Below, in pieces: positions 12,701-21,440 of a DNA stretch of 64,000 nucleotides (within the stretch, counting starts at the first letter, position 1; each line of letters begins with the position of its first letter). Origin of the DNA: Pyrocephalus nanus (Eukaryota; Chordata; Aves; Passeriformes; Tyrannidae); the NCBI GenBank assembly GCA_038380795.1, contig CM076266.1:28966145-29030144 (forward strand). The letters run 5' to 3'. The translations under genes were made by a program, and so were the position numbers. Below the pieces are notes generated by a model. That model had not been told where the DNA came from. It was given only the letters and a program-made list of their open reading frames with translations, and searched no databases.

Positions 12701-15700
12701 AGCTCAGACTCCCTGAATGGTTCAGTTTTGTTCTGGGCTTTGTGTGCTTGCAGTCACCAGCCAGGCTGTTTGTGTTTAGCATTTTTTATTATCACACATG
12801 TATTGCAGTGAACTCATTTATAAAACAATGCTCTGAGATAATGCTTCTGATGAGACTGTATTCCATAACCACTGTCATAGATTCCAGTAGAAAATTAGGC
12901 TTCTTACTGATAATAGCTTGCTCTGTGTATAGGTAGGATTTGCAGTTAAGTTTCAAAGTATCAATTAGTTTCTTACTCATCTAACACTGTGTCTGTATCA
13001 CTTTTAGTACCTGGGATGCAAAGCAGGGCCCGGTGAAGGATGCCTACAGCCTGGCCAACAATCCTCAGTACAAGCTGGAGGTGCAGTGTCCACAGGGTGG
13101 TGCTGCCGTCTGGGTCCTGCTCAGCAGGCACATCACTGACAAGGTGCTGGGTGCTTATTCTGTAAACCTTTCTGTAAACCTTCCTGTTATTGGCATATTA
13201 CTACTCATTTTTCATGTTCATCCGTCTATGCCTCTGTGTGTATGTATAAATTTTAAATTCAGCAGGTACACATATCTAAAATTGAAATAGACCCAGAGTT
13301 AGTTTGAGCTGAGTGGTTCTACTCCACCATAGAGGTTCTGAAGTAACTTTGTATCCTGGGGCCTGAATAGGTTAAATTAGCAGCAATATATTTATTTCAG
13401 GCATTTTAAAAAGAACTGCATTGAGTATCTCAGTAAATATAAATATCAGATCGTATCATGTGTTGATCAAAAGGGATGATAGAATGTGTCCTTGTCTCTA
13501 ATTAAGCATTAATTCACAGAAGGGTACAATCTGCTTGATTTGTGTGTTTGGTTGGTTTATTTACAGGACGACTTTGCACACAATCGGGAATTCATTACAA
13601 TGGTCATATACAAGACTGATGGCAAAAAAGTTTATTATCCAGGTTAGTGTACCTTAATTGTCAAAATTATATTATATTACTATATATGAAGAATTACAAA
13701 GAATTTTGTGGAGAGGAAAGGCGTTTTTTGCTTTAAGACTAGATGCCTCACTAAGAGGTCAATCTTATGAAATAGTTGTTTAGCTCTTTTGATCACCTTC
13801 AACAGTCTACACTGAAAGAATAAGCACGCTAAGAGATCTACACAGTCTTGCTGACACTTATTTTGCTGCAGCATTTTCCTTATTCTTCTGTTTATTTTGC
13901 AGTGGCAGTACTTAATGCTTAGCAGGAACAGATGCTGTGCTTCTGTTTCTCTGATAGCATAATTATTTCCTGCATTTGTGAAATTACTTAAAGGTTTACA
14001 GCTTCCACTAAATGAAAATAATCAAGGTTAATTGTTCTGTGAATTTGGCTTAATAAAGTACCTAAAGCAAGCTCATGAGATACAGGTGAACACTTCAATA
14101 TATTTCCAGGAATATTTAAGAAAAATACTTAGATGTTCAAATGTTATCAAAATACCAGTCTTAGTCATTATATATCAGATTCTGCTCACCTTGAGAAGAA
14201 AGGGTTTGGCTTTTGGAGCTTTGCTGTAGCTTTGAAAAAGCCAAGTATGCTTTATTTCAAGACAGATAGCAGATTTGAAACACAGGCTGAGACACGCTGG
14301 TAAGTGTTGCATTGTTCACATCTGGTCTTGTTCACTGAACTCTGCTGACCAATTTCCCTGGAATCCAAGCTGTCTTTCTGCTGAAAGCATCTGTCGAGAC
14401 CTGACCAAATCGTCACCTGTTTTTGCAAGAGCTGATTTTCTTAAAGCATCTGCTTCTCCTTACAGCCCAAGACTTGCTTCTGGTTTTGCTGGTAATTGCA
14501 GCAGTGCTTATTTTACATGTGTCTCACTGAAAACATTCTTAAGTTGGCAAACCAGACAGGCTGTGTAGTGGAGGGAATTCTGCTGTGCTTGAAGGAGGCA
14601 GTCTCCTAGCAAGATCACTAGCAACAACTGAATGATTCATGTTTTGTCTTGCTACCCAAACTCTTTTAAAAACTTTTCATCTCACGAGCTCAAACTTGTT
14701 TAAAACCTTTTTCCATGGAAATAGATTGGTCAAGCTGCAGTTTTATTTTTAACCATCTGTTAAAATAAGATCAGAACAAAGCAGGTTAATCCTTTGGCAG
14801 CAAGGGCCGAGATTTCCCATTCCTAAGCTTCTTATTGTTTTATATTAATCCTTTCCCCTCTCCCATGTTGCTTTGTGGAAGGAAATAAAAGGACCTGATC
14901 CTCGGCCTGTTGAAGTAATTGGCTAGATTTGGTCCTGCTTCACTGAAATTAAAAGAAGTCTGGAAAGAACCAATTAGAGGCCAAATAACAAATTACATTG
15001 TCTAATTGTAAAAGCAAACATTTAGGATGTTTCTAAGTACCACATGTGCATTGGTACTGGGATGCAGATACATCCATGTAAGGATTTGGGGAGAAAGAAA
15101 AAGTGTGTGTGATGTAGTTAAAAGAATTAACATGTTTTAAGTCTTGTTTACCCAGTGGCCAAAGATTTTGGCAGCTTGCATTCTGGAACTGTCCAGCCAA
15201 TGGAGAAGGAACAGACACCTCAGAGACTTTCTAAAGAGTGCTCAAACATTCCTTGTCTTTCTCGTGAAATTTCATGATCACGTGTAGGTCTTATTTGTGA
15301 CACTGGTGGGGGACAGATAAGCAGTTCTTGCAAGTCTTGAGATTTAAGCTGTACTTTCAAGCGCAGAATGTGTCCTGTCATGTGTGATGTACCTCTCCTG
15401 AAAAAAGCAGTTACTTCTAAGATTATATGTCCTTTTTATAAGTCTTGAGGCTCTGTTCTTTTGAAAGCGCTCAGGTCTGTTCACTTTGTAGAAGTTTACC
15501 AAGCTGGGGGATTTTTTGATCCAGAAAAGTGTTCATCCTTTTCTTTCTCAGCTGATCCTCCTCCGTATATCGATGGTATTCGGATCAACAGTCCTCATTA
15601 TCTGACTAAGATAAAGTTGACCTCTCCAGGGCCCCATACATTTACCTTAGTGGTGTCCCAGTATGAGAAACAAAACACCATCCATTACACCATCAGGGTA

Positions 15701-18700
15701 TGTGCTGTTGGTTTCATAATGAATGTAAGCAATTAAACTATAAAGCATCCTTTATTTTTAAATTTGATTAAAAAGTGTACTTCTGGGTCCATATTGCTAT
15801 TTTGGGGGAGGGGAGGCTATGAAGGATGGAGCAGAACCTCTGGATGAAGTGTTTGATAATGTTCTCTTTGTAGTTAAGACAGCATGCATGCGTTTAGCAA
15901 TGAAATTTCAGTAATGAAATCAGCTGAAAAATATTCTTATTTCCTAGAATAAAAAAATCTGTGTACAGGCAGATCATTGGCTCTCTGAGTATCCAAAATA
16001 TGCCCATTTTAGATCCTAGTTAAGATTTAATATTTTTTTCGCTTTTATAAGTCTTTGGACTTAGTATTTGGGTTTTTCTCTAACTGCTGAGTCACGTGAT
16101 GGCCAATGCTAGATATTTCTTTTTGTCACTTAAAAATAATGTTTCTGTTTTGCCTTTTGTTTAAATAAAAACTAAGTAGAACTAAGTCTTGTTAGTCCTG
16201 TTCAGGATTTGGAGTTTGACACAGGATCGTCTGATGGGCAATATGGGCATGTAGTGAACGAGTATCTAAAAAAGTTGTGTAAGCAATTATTTTTTGATTT
16301 GTCATGATTTCATATGAAAAGCGCAAGGTGAATGTGTGACCTGCTGCTTCTTGTACAACACAGGTGTACTCCTTGTGCAAGTTCACCTTTTCCAAGATTC
16401 CTACACCTTACACCATTTCCAAACGGGTAAGGAAACATTTTATTTTATGGGTCACTGGATAATAATTCTGGTTTGGCTTTTCCGTATTTGCGATGTACAA
16501 GGTTTTTAAATATATTCTCATACTACTTCTCCACCTTCACTGCAGAGTGTTGTTGCAGCTGTGCCAATGCAGACATTCTGCAAAGCCTTTGTAGAATAGA
16601 CTGGCCTTTAGAACCTGTACCCTAGTAAGTCATCTCTCTGCAGAGATCAGATTGTGCTAGTAATGCTACAGAGTAAAAGCACTACAAAAGCATTGACTGT
16701 CTCCCCTTGGGAGAACTGGGTGATTTTCTTGAGAAAACTCTTGGCATGATGGGACAAAATCAGCAAACTAAAGGCACCAATAGCAAGACTGTGACAAACT
16801 GAATTAAGATGACAATATCACAATACTTACGGTTCCTAAATTTTGCAGACATCTCAAAGGTCTGTAACCATTGGGATAAGCACTCCTGTTGCCAAACAGG
16901 ATGAAAGCAATAAACCCACGGTACATGTCATGTAAAAATGCTCCCCAAAAGTACAGTAAAAAAAAAAAAGTAGGAGTGAAAAACTTGACTGAAACTAAGT
17001 CAGAAGCCCAGGAAGTTTTGGGGCCAGCTGCTGTTCATATTTCAGCTGTCAGTGTGAGCTGCACTTACACCTTCAGCTGAAGTATAAATATAGCCAAGAA
17101 CTCATAGGATAAAGTAACTTGCATGTATTTTCGTATACTAGCAATTTTACCCCCAAGAAAGAATAAGCCAGCAGCTCTTAACTTTAGCTCTGTACCTACC
17201 ATGCATACCCTGGGGAATCTGCTATACTCAGAAGTTTTCTCTTCAAATAATAACTTCTTCAAGAAGAGAGAAACAAGGGAGTTTGAGCCATGGTGGAACA
17301 GTCCATTTTCTAGGACGCTTGTGCCTGAAGCCAAGGATTGCATTACTTTGTGTGGTCAGGGGCACACGCTGGCTTGCAGCGAGGCTCTCAAGTTCAGACA
17401 GTGTTCCATACCAGCTGTTATTTCTGGAACAGCCCCTTGAAGCTAGCCTGTTCTGGAGAATGGTGAGTGACTAGAGAGATTCCTGGGAACAGTGAGATGA
17501 TTTGCTTAGTTCTTCCAAGAAACCATTGTCCTCTATAGCTTGTAGAAGCTGGGCTTACTTTGGGGGAGTGCTCTAGGAGATCAAAAATGCATTAAAGGTA
17601 CCAGTCAGTTTGAGGAAGAACATCTGTTTTATGTTGTACTATGTTTCAAAAGAAAATTAAGTATGTGGAAACCTCCAGTTAATGATTTTAATATGTCTGT
17701 CTAGTATTCAAAAAAAAAAAAAAAAAAGAGGCGTGTTCTAGCTATCCAAGGCCAACTCTGTCTTTAGGATTAAATACAAAAAGTTAGTTGTCTTTATTTA
17801 GTGTGTCTTTTATGTTTGCTTAGCAGTCATCACATTTAAAAGCAAGCAGAAAACTAATACAAAGTTTACCCATAAAAGGAAGTTCTGTTAGATGTCCTAT
17901 ACTCGAGTCGAGTGGTCACCTCTGGAGCTCACCAAGCCCTAGTGTGATTCCTGGAATTAAGTGCAGCAGTGGTAGAAAAGGGCTGGAAAGCTTAACAGTG
18001 CACGGAGTTTTATGTTCCTGGGTAGCAGCATGGTAGGGGGAGAAATCCCCCTTGCTTCCAAACTTGCTGTGTTTGAGGTTTTTTGACACTGAATAAAGCA
18101 ATTAAATCACAAGGAAAAATGATTCCCCTTGTTGGTTTGACAGAAAGGGGAGGGAAGTAACAGGAGAAATGGATCTCAGCTATAAATTTGTGTGAATGCC
18201 TGGCATGTCTTACGAGTCTAACCTTTCAGTTTAATGACTAGCAGGAGGAACTTGGAAACAGATGGCCTGTTTCTCAAAGTCTGAGCAGCAACTTTCCTCT
18301 TGTGTGTCTTTGTGGAATCTATCCTTATGGTTATCTTGTCACTGCAGTGCTGGTTCTCAGAGAGCATAGATGTGATGGACAGGGCTGGAGGCAGTGATTT
18401 TTAAAAGCAAAGGTTACGCCACCATTACTGTTGTACTTCCTGTATCACTGCTGCTTCTCATTTAGCCCAACAGAGAAGTGTCTGAGCAAAAAAAAAATAA
18501 CCTGCATAGCCTAGCACACATGGGGATATAGATCTGTCATAGTCAGAAACAGTCACGTGTTACTTATGTAATATAAGCTGGAAAAGTACAGTACCCTTCC
18601 AAAGGATGTAAGGCTTTGATCAAGGGGGGTGGAGGACAGCAGTGAAACATGGAATACTTAACATGGTCTTTCACCTCCCTTTAAAAATTAGGAGAGCTTA

Positions 18701-20446
18701 CTAAAGTCAGTGACCTCTAAAGTGAGAGGAGCCTCTACTCTTGATTGTGTTTATATGTAAGCAGTACAAATCCTCAGGATATATTTTCTGTACTTTTGAC
18801 TTCTTTCAGGTTAATGGACAGTGGAAAGGTCACAGTGCTGGAGGATGTGGAAACTTCAGAGACACCTACAAAAATAACCCCATTTATCAAATCCAGCTAG
18901 ACAAGAATGGACCATTGCTAATTGAACTACGGGGACCGAGGTTTGTAGAGCATAAGCACGCATCAACACAGTGAGAGCATTGCAGCTAAAGATAAAGCTT
19001 GGTCAGTGTCCTCTTGGGGGGAGGGTGGGAAGCTCACAGAAAATCCAGAAAACAAGGTATCAGAGTTGGCTTGGATTTAATACTATTTATGTTTCTATCT
19101 TCACCATCAGTACTGTTTTAAACCTACATGTTTACTACTGAAAGAAATCCTTGACCCACAAGGCAAGCAGGAGCCTTCCTTTCTCTATAGCTGTGGGGTC
19201 TGAGCAGAGTTAGGCCTTGTACAGAAGGGAAGAAGGTATAAAGGACTCTTTCCCTCTCTTAAACTGATTATGATCATAATTCCTTTTCTTTTGTAGTACA
19301 GCTACTAAGGAGGATACTAAACCCTTACAGGATCTCAGACATCTCAGTGCATTTACTCTATCACTAGCAGCCCAGGAGAAGTACTGGATCTCAGAGTCCT
19401 GTAAAGTAGACCTGTGCAGGTCAAATTCCTTTGACAAAATTAATGATTACCTCAAAATACCAGTATTCAGAGCTTTTGAATAGCAGCATCTCCTGACCTG
19501 CAGTTAAGTGTTTATCTTTTGCAAAGCTGTACAGTGGGGCCCACAAAATGGCAGCACTTTTGTATCCATCTTCCCCTCTTTGAGGAAACTCCTTCTCCCA
19601 TGAAATGAAGATGAGTGCAGAGGTGTGACTATACTGTTCCATGAATTGAGCAGGTTTTTTGTATACATTTTTTTCTGTACTTGCATATTTGGGTAGTTTG
19701 AATGACAGGGGCAGTGGTGCCTGTCACATATGTTAACAAAGTGTCCCAAGTTATATTGCAACATGAGAAATTCTGCTGAGATCACTGACACCGAGTCCAC
19801 CCATAGCAATCAGATCACACCCCAGGATCTGTGCCATGTGGCACAGGAGTGTGTCTCCACAAGTTTAACTACTTGAAGTCTGCTTAAATGCAGAGGCAGG
19901 CTTCTAGCAGGCATTTTCCCTGTAGTCTAGTTCCAGACCTGAGCTGTGTTCTGTCTCCCTCCAAATTCTCTATTCATATCATGGGAAGTTTGACCTAACG
20001 TTTCTGTCACAAGTATGACCAAGCTTTTAGATGTCTTTCAGTTATACTGTGAAGTTTTTAATAAATAGCCCTCTTTGTGGTAATCCTGATGACCCAGATG
20101 GCTGAAGTCTGTCGTGTCACTTGCAGGCAATACAGCGTTGGCTTTGAACTCATCACCGTCTCAACAGTAGGAGATCCTGGTTCCTATGGCTTTCACAAAA
20201 AGAGCAGTGGTGACTACAGGTAATAATACTCAGTGAAATCTGTACAGAGGTTTGAAACACTTGAGATCTTAATTTCTAACAGGTAGTTTTCTTTATCATA
20301 GGTGTGGATTTTGCTACTTGGAAATGGAGAACATATTTGCTGGAGTTTACAACATTATCCCCACCACATTCCTGCCTCAACAAGAGGGTCCTTTTTTCTT
20401 AGATTTTAACAGTACTACTCCTCTTAAGGTGTCCCAGCTGCAGTGA
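531..20446 (+). CDS. CAPN7: Calpain-7, 3' part of the gene (17 exons)
   Basis: CAPN7 is an atypical calpain, a cytosolic and endosomal cysteine protease. Its N-terminal MIT domains bind ESCRT-III proteins (IST1, CHMP1), and it acts in EGFR sorting and cytokinetic abscission (family knowledge). Seen here: 531-731, 1130-1216, 2083-2209, 2939-3024, 3960-4053, 5639-5785, 7416-7522, 8991-9111, 9367-9511, 11253-11352, 13008-13143, 13567-13642, 15552-15697, 16364-16426, 18810-18940, 20127-20219 and 20302-20446 join in one frame, all with GT/AG introns. The 2005 nt give 668 residues and a TGA. Using recalled human numbering they match 146-813. The CysPc domain has an intact triad: Cys290 in DCSFVASL, His458 in PTHAYAVL and Asn478 in LKNPWS. 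Two C2-like (calpain domain III) modules follow. The MIT domains, start codon and promoter lie left of the window. Codons look normal and nothing suggests a pseudogene. Confidence 0.97.
1130..1216 (+). CDS. CAPN7: CAPN7 coding exon (residues ~213-242)
   Basis: The acceptor is GACTTTCAG and the donor GTAAGT. The exon completes the split Arg codon and encodes [19 protein letters not shown], which leads into the calpain protease core. It leaves two bases of a Ser codon. Confidence 0.95.
2083..2209 (+). CDS. CAPN7: CAPN7 coding exon (residues ~242-284)
   Basis: A long pyrimidine tract ends in the acceptor AAATCTAG, and the donor is GTAAAT. This is the start of the CysPc domain, with [15 protein letters not shown] and [16 protein letters not shown]. 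It ends on a whole codon. Confidence 0.95.
2939..3024 (+). CDS. CAPN7: CAPN7 exon with the catalytic cysteine (residues ~285-313)
   Basis: The acceptor is CTTTGCAG and the donor GTAAAT. It encodes [20 protein letters not shown]. The nucleophile Cys is codon 2954-2956, matching human Cys290, so the active-site nucleophile is intact. It ends with two bases of a Ser codon. Confidence 0.96.
3175..3202. repeat. Imperfect (TA)n tract
   Basis: About 28 bases of TATATA interrupted by C at one point, in a CAPN7 intron. Confidence 0.8.
3960..4053 (+). CDS. CAPN7: CAPN7 coding exon (residues ~313-344)
   Basis: The acceptor is TGTTAACAG after a T/C-rich tract, and the donor is GTAAAT. It encodes [20 protein letters not shown] and then [12 protein letters not shown], part of protease subdomain PC1. 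Confidence 0.95.
4054..5638 (+). other. CAPN7 intron
   Basis: A 1.6-kb intron that holds one possible MIR-like fragment near its 3' end. Nothing else recognised. Confidence 0.8.
5345..5465 (-). repeat. Possible ancient MIR-like SINE fragment
   Basis: The order of blocks resembles a MIR consensus read backwards: an ACACTTTATA block, then CTATTTTACATAGGGGAAAG, AGAGGCAG, a diverged GGTCACC core and AAGTCAGAGATGGCA. The core is heavily diverged, so this is a pattern match from memory rather than an alignment. It lies in the CAPN7 intron 4054-5638. Confidence 0.45.
5639..5785 (+). CDS. CAPN7: CAPN7 coding exon (residues ~345-393)
   Basis: The acceptor is TTTCAAACAG and the donor GTAAGT. It holds 49 whole codons, including the calpain motifs [21 protein letters not shown] and [10 protein letters not shown] in the protease core. 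Confidence 0.96.
5786..7415 (+). other. CAPN7 intron with a G/T-rich tract
   Basis: A 1.6-kb intron. A strongly G/T-biased stretch at about 7191-7267 lies 150 bases before the acceptor. No transposon recognised. Confidence 0.8.
7191..7267 (+). repeat. G/T-rich low-complexity tract
   Basis: The sense strand carries GGGG, a run of seven G, GAGG and GGG separated by T runs, with almost no C. It could form a G-quadruplex in the pre-mRNA. It is seen directly; any function is a guess. Confidence 0.7.
7416..7522 (+). CDS. CAPN7: CAPN7 coding exon (residues ~394-429)
   Basis: The acceptor is TTGCTTTTCAG and the donor GTAGAT. It encodes [19 protein letters not shown] and then FRMLYQR, the junction between protease subdomains PC1 and PC2. 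Confidence 0.95.
7523..8990 (+). other. CAPN7 intron
   Basis: A 1.5-kb intron holding the small CR1 tail at about 8000-8062. Nothing else recognised. Confidence 0.75.
8000..8062 (+). repeat. CR1 LINE 3'-end fragment
   Basis: GTTAGATTTGATGGTCTTAA followed by AGGTCC and a degenerate ATTCTGTTATTCTA tail matches the CR1 3' end (consensus GTTGGACTNGATGATCTT, then ATTCTATG repeats). It is diverged and lies in the CAPN7 intron 7523-8990. Confidence 0.65.
8991..9111 (+). CDS. CAPN7: CAPN7 exon with the catalytic histidine (residues ~429-469)
   Basis: The acceptor is TTTTGAACAG and the donor GTATCA. It encodes [28 protein letters not shown]. The His codon at 9076-9078 matches human His458 of the catalytic triad. 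The intron after it stays open in frame for about 23 codons, but coding homology stops at the donor. Confidence 0.96.
9367..9511 (+). CDS. CAPN7: CAPN7 exon with the catalytic asparagine (residues ~470-518)
   Basis: The acceptor is TTTCTTTAG and the donor GTAATA. It encodes [20 protein letters not shown] and then [13 protein letters not shown]. The Asn codon at 9391-9393 matches human Asn478 and completes the triad. Confidence 0.96.
9512..13007 (+). other. Two CAPN7 introns (9512-11252, 11353-13007)
   Basis: Non-coding, AT-rich, with no transposon, RNA gene or tandem repeat that I can name. Open frames of 60-80 codons here have no recognisable content. Confidence 0.7.
11253..11352 (+). CDS. 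CAPN7: CAPN7 coding exon (residues ~518-551)
   Basis: The acceptor is CCTTTTTAG and the donor GTTGGT, which is weaker than most in this gene. It encodes [20 protein letters not shown] and closes the CysPc domain. Confidence 0.95.
13008..13143 (+). CDS. CAPN7: CAPN7 coding exon (residues ~551-596)
   Basis: The acceptor is CACTTTTAG. The donor GTGCTG is the poorest match to consensus in the gene. It encodes [20 protein letters not shown] and then [16 protein letters not shown], the start of the first C2-like domain. The exon is more GC-rich than its neighbours. Confidence 0.95.
13567..13642 (+). CDS. CAPN7: CAPN7 coding exon (residues ~597-622)
   Basis: The acceptor is TTTACAG and the donor GTTAGT. 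This short 76-nt exon encodes [20 protein letters not shown], part of the first C2-like domain. Confidence 0.94.
13643..15551 (+). other. CAPN7 intron with a cluster of TAATTG-type sites
   Basis: A 1.9-kb intron. A compositionally distinct block at about 14800-15030 carries several TAATTG/CAATTA cores. No repeat recognised. Confidence 0.65.
15552..15697 (+). CDS. CAPN7: CAPN7 coding exon (residues ~622-670)
   Basis: The acceptor is TTCTTTCTCAG and the donor GTATGT. It encodes [20 protein letters not shown] and then [13 protein letters not shown], strands of the first C2-like domain. Confidence 0.95.
16364..16426 (+). CDS. CAPN7: CAPN7 coding exon (residues ~671-691)
   Basis: The acceptor is TACAACACAG and the donor GTAAGG. 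This is the shortest in-window coding exon, at 21 whole codons. It encodes [19 protein letters not shown], joining the two C2-like modules. Skipping it would keep the frame. Confidence 0.93.
17710..17727 (+). repeat. Poly(A) tract
   Basis: A run of about 18 A in a CAPN7 intron. No retrocopy is recognised upstream of it. Confidence 0.8.
18810..18940 (+). CDS. CAPN7: CAPN7 coding exon (residues ~692-735)
   Basis: The acceptor is TTCTTTCAG and the donor GTTTGT. It encodes [20 protein letters not shown] and then [11 protein letters not shown], opening the second C2-like domain. Confidence 0.95.
18941..20126 (+). other. CAPN7 intron
   Basis: A 1.2-kb intron with no recognisable element. A 101-codon reverse-strand open frame at 19504-19809 has no known domain. 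Confidence 0.7.
20127..20219 (+). CDS. CAPN7: CAPN7 coding exon (residues ~735-766)
   Basis: The acceptor is CACTTGCAG and the donor GTAATA. It encodes [20 protein letters not shown] and then KKSSGDYR, part of the second C2-like domain. Confidence 0.95.
20302..20446 (+). CDS. CAPN7: CAPN7 terminal coding exon (residues ~766-813, stop)
   Basis: The acceptor is TTATCATAG, only 82 bases after the previous donor. It encodes [20 protein letters not shown], then [10 protein letters not shown] and the C-terminal VSQLQ. The TGA stop is 20444-20446. The C-terminus is full length compared with human. Confidence 0.96.
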
Positions 20447-21440
20447 GGAGACATATCTGTGCAGTACTGTTTAAGGAGGTGTTTTTGATCTGTCCTACAG
20501 CCTGAGAACAGGTGAATAACCCTTCCTACACATATGCACAAAAGAAAATTACATTCTAAGTTATAGCCAAAAGCATGGAATCGCTGATTGCCACTTAAAT
20601 GTGGTAGGCAGTTAGCTGTGGGGTTTGCTGCTATGGTACTGGAGGGAGCACTGTTCAACAGGCTTGGGAATAGGCTAAAATGCATATATTCAAATGAACA
20701 GGCAGAACTGAATTTATTGCAATTTTTCCACACTTTGAATCAAAGTCCAGTGAGTTAGGAGAAAAACTAACACTGAAATTCTCTTCTCCCAGAATACAGG
20801 GTATATGGGTTAAAGATTTTATTCTTAAAAGTAAACATGTAAGAAAAAATATTCTTGTGTATTTCTGCTTATTCAGTCTCAGGACCAAATAGCTTTTACT
20901 ACATATTTGTGCTGCTATCTTGAATGTTTTCAGCATTGAACTGGTTCTCACCTCTAAATGTAAATTTACTACTGCTGAGCATGCAGTATTCCATGTGCCA
21001 ACTTATCTGGAATATGTACATAGGAGTATTTCTGACAGCATCACTCATGTTACATGTACTTTGAGAACTGTTAGTTCCTATCTGTGTGACTTTAGTACAT
21101 AAAACAGCACAGGGTTCTCTCTGGTTTTCTTCCTACTAGCTGCCAGACCTAGCTTGATCCTGATCAGCAGTAAGGGCAGGGGGTTATCCAGCAGTAGCAT
21201 ACAGAGAAAATGCAGCATAGACTTCCTTGAGCAGGTGTGAAAGATTTTCATCTGAAGATCCACTCTAAGAGTCACTGTATCTACTGAGGTAGTCTCAGAT
21301 GCTGATGGGGAGATGGGAAACTGCCCACCATCAGAAATATAGCAAAGAAATGTCTTACTTTCATCATTTTTATAAGTATTCAGCCTCTAGGGAAGGATTA
21401 TTTAAGCCTCTCCCCCTAATAAACCACAGCTGCAAGGAAT
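20447..21440 (+). other. CAPN7: CAPN7 3' UTR (putative short form)
   Basis: This is the sequence after the CAPN7 stop. The first AATAAA is at 21418-21423 and an ATTAAA follows at 21720-21725, giving a 3' UTR near 1 kb, which suits this gene. The right end is an inference from the signal. A further AATAAA at 24339-24344 could give a much longer form. Confidence 0.5.
21418..21423 (+). terminator. Candidate CAPN7 poly(A) signal AATAAA
   Basis: AATAAA lies 972 bases after the CAPN7 stop on the sense strand. It is the first canonical hexamer I see in the 3' flank. Usage cannot be judged from sequence. Confidence 0.45.

Larger units (their letters stand above)
15698..18809 (+). other. Two CAPN7 introns (15698-16363, 16427-18809)
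   Basis: Non-coding. The second, 2.4 kb long, contains a poly(A) tract near 17710. Nothing else named. Confidence 0.7.

Noticed and set aside
14275..14568. A 97-codon open frame in a CAPN7 intron, considered as an extra exon
   Set aside because: The flanking exons join in frame without it, and calpain-7 has no matching segment.
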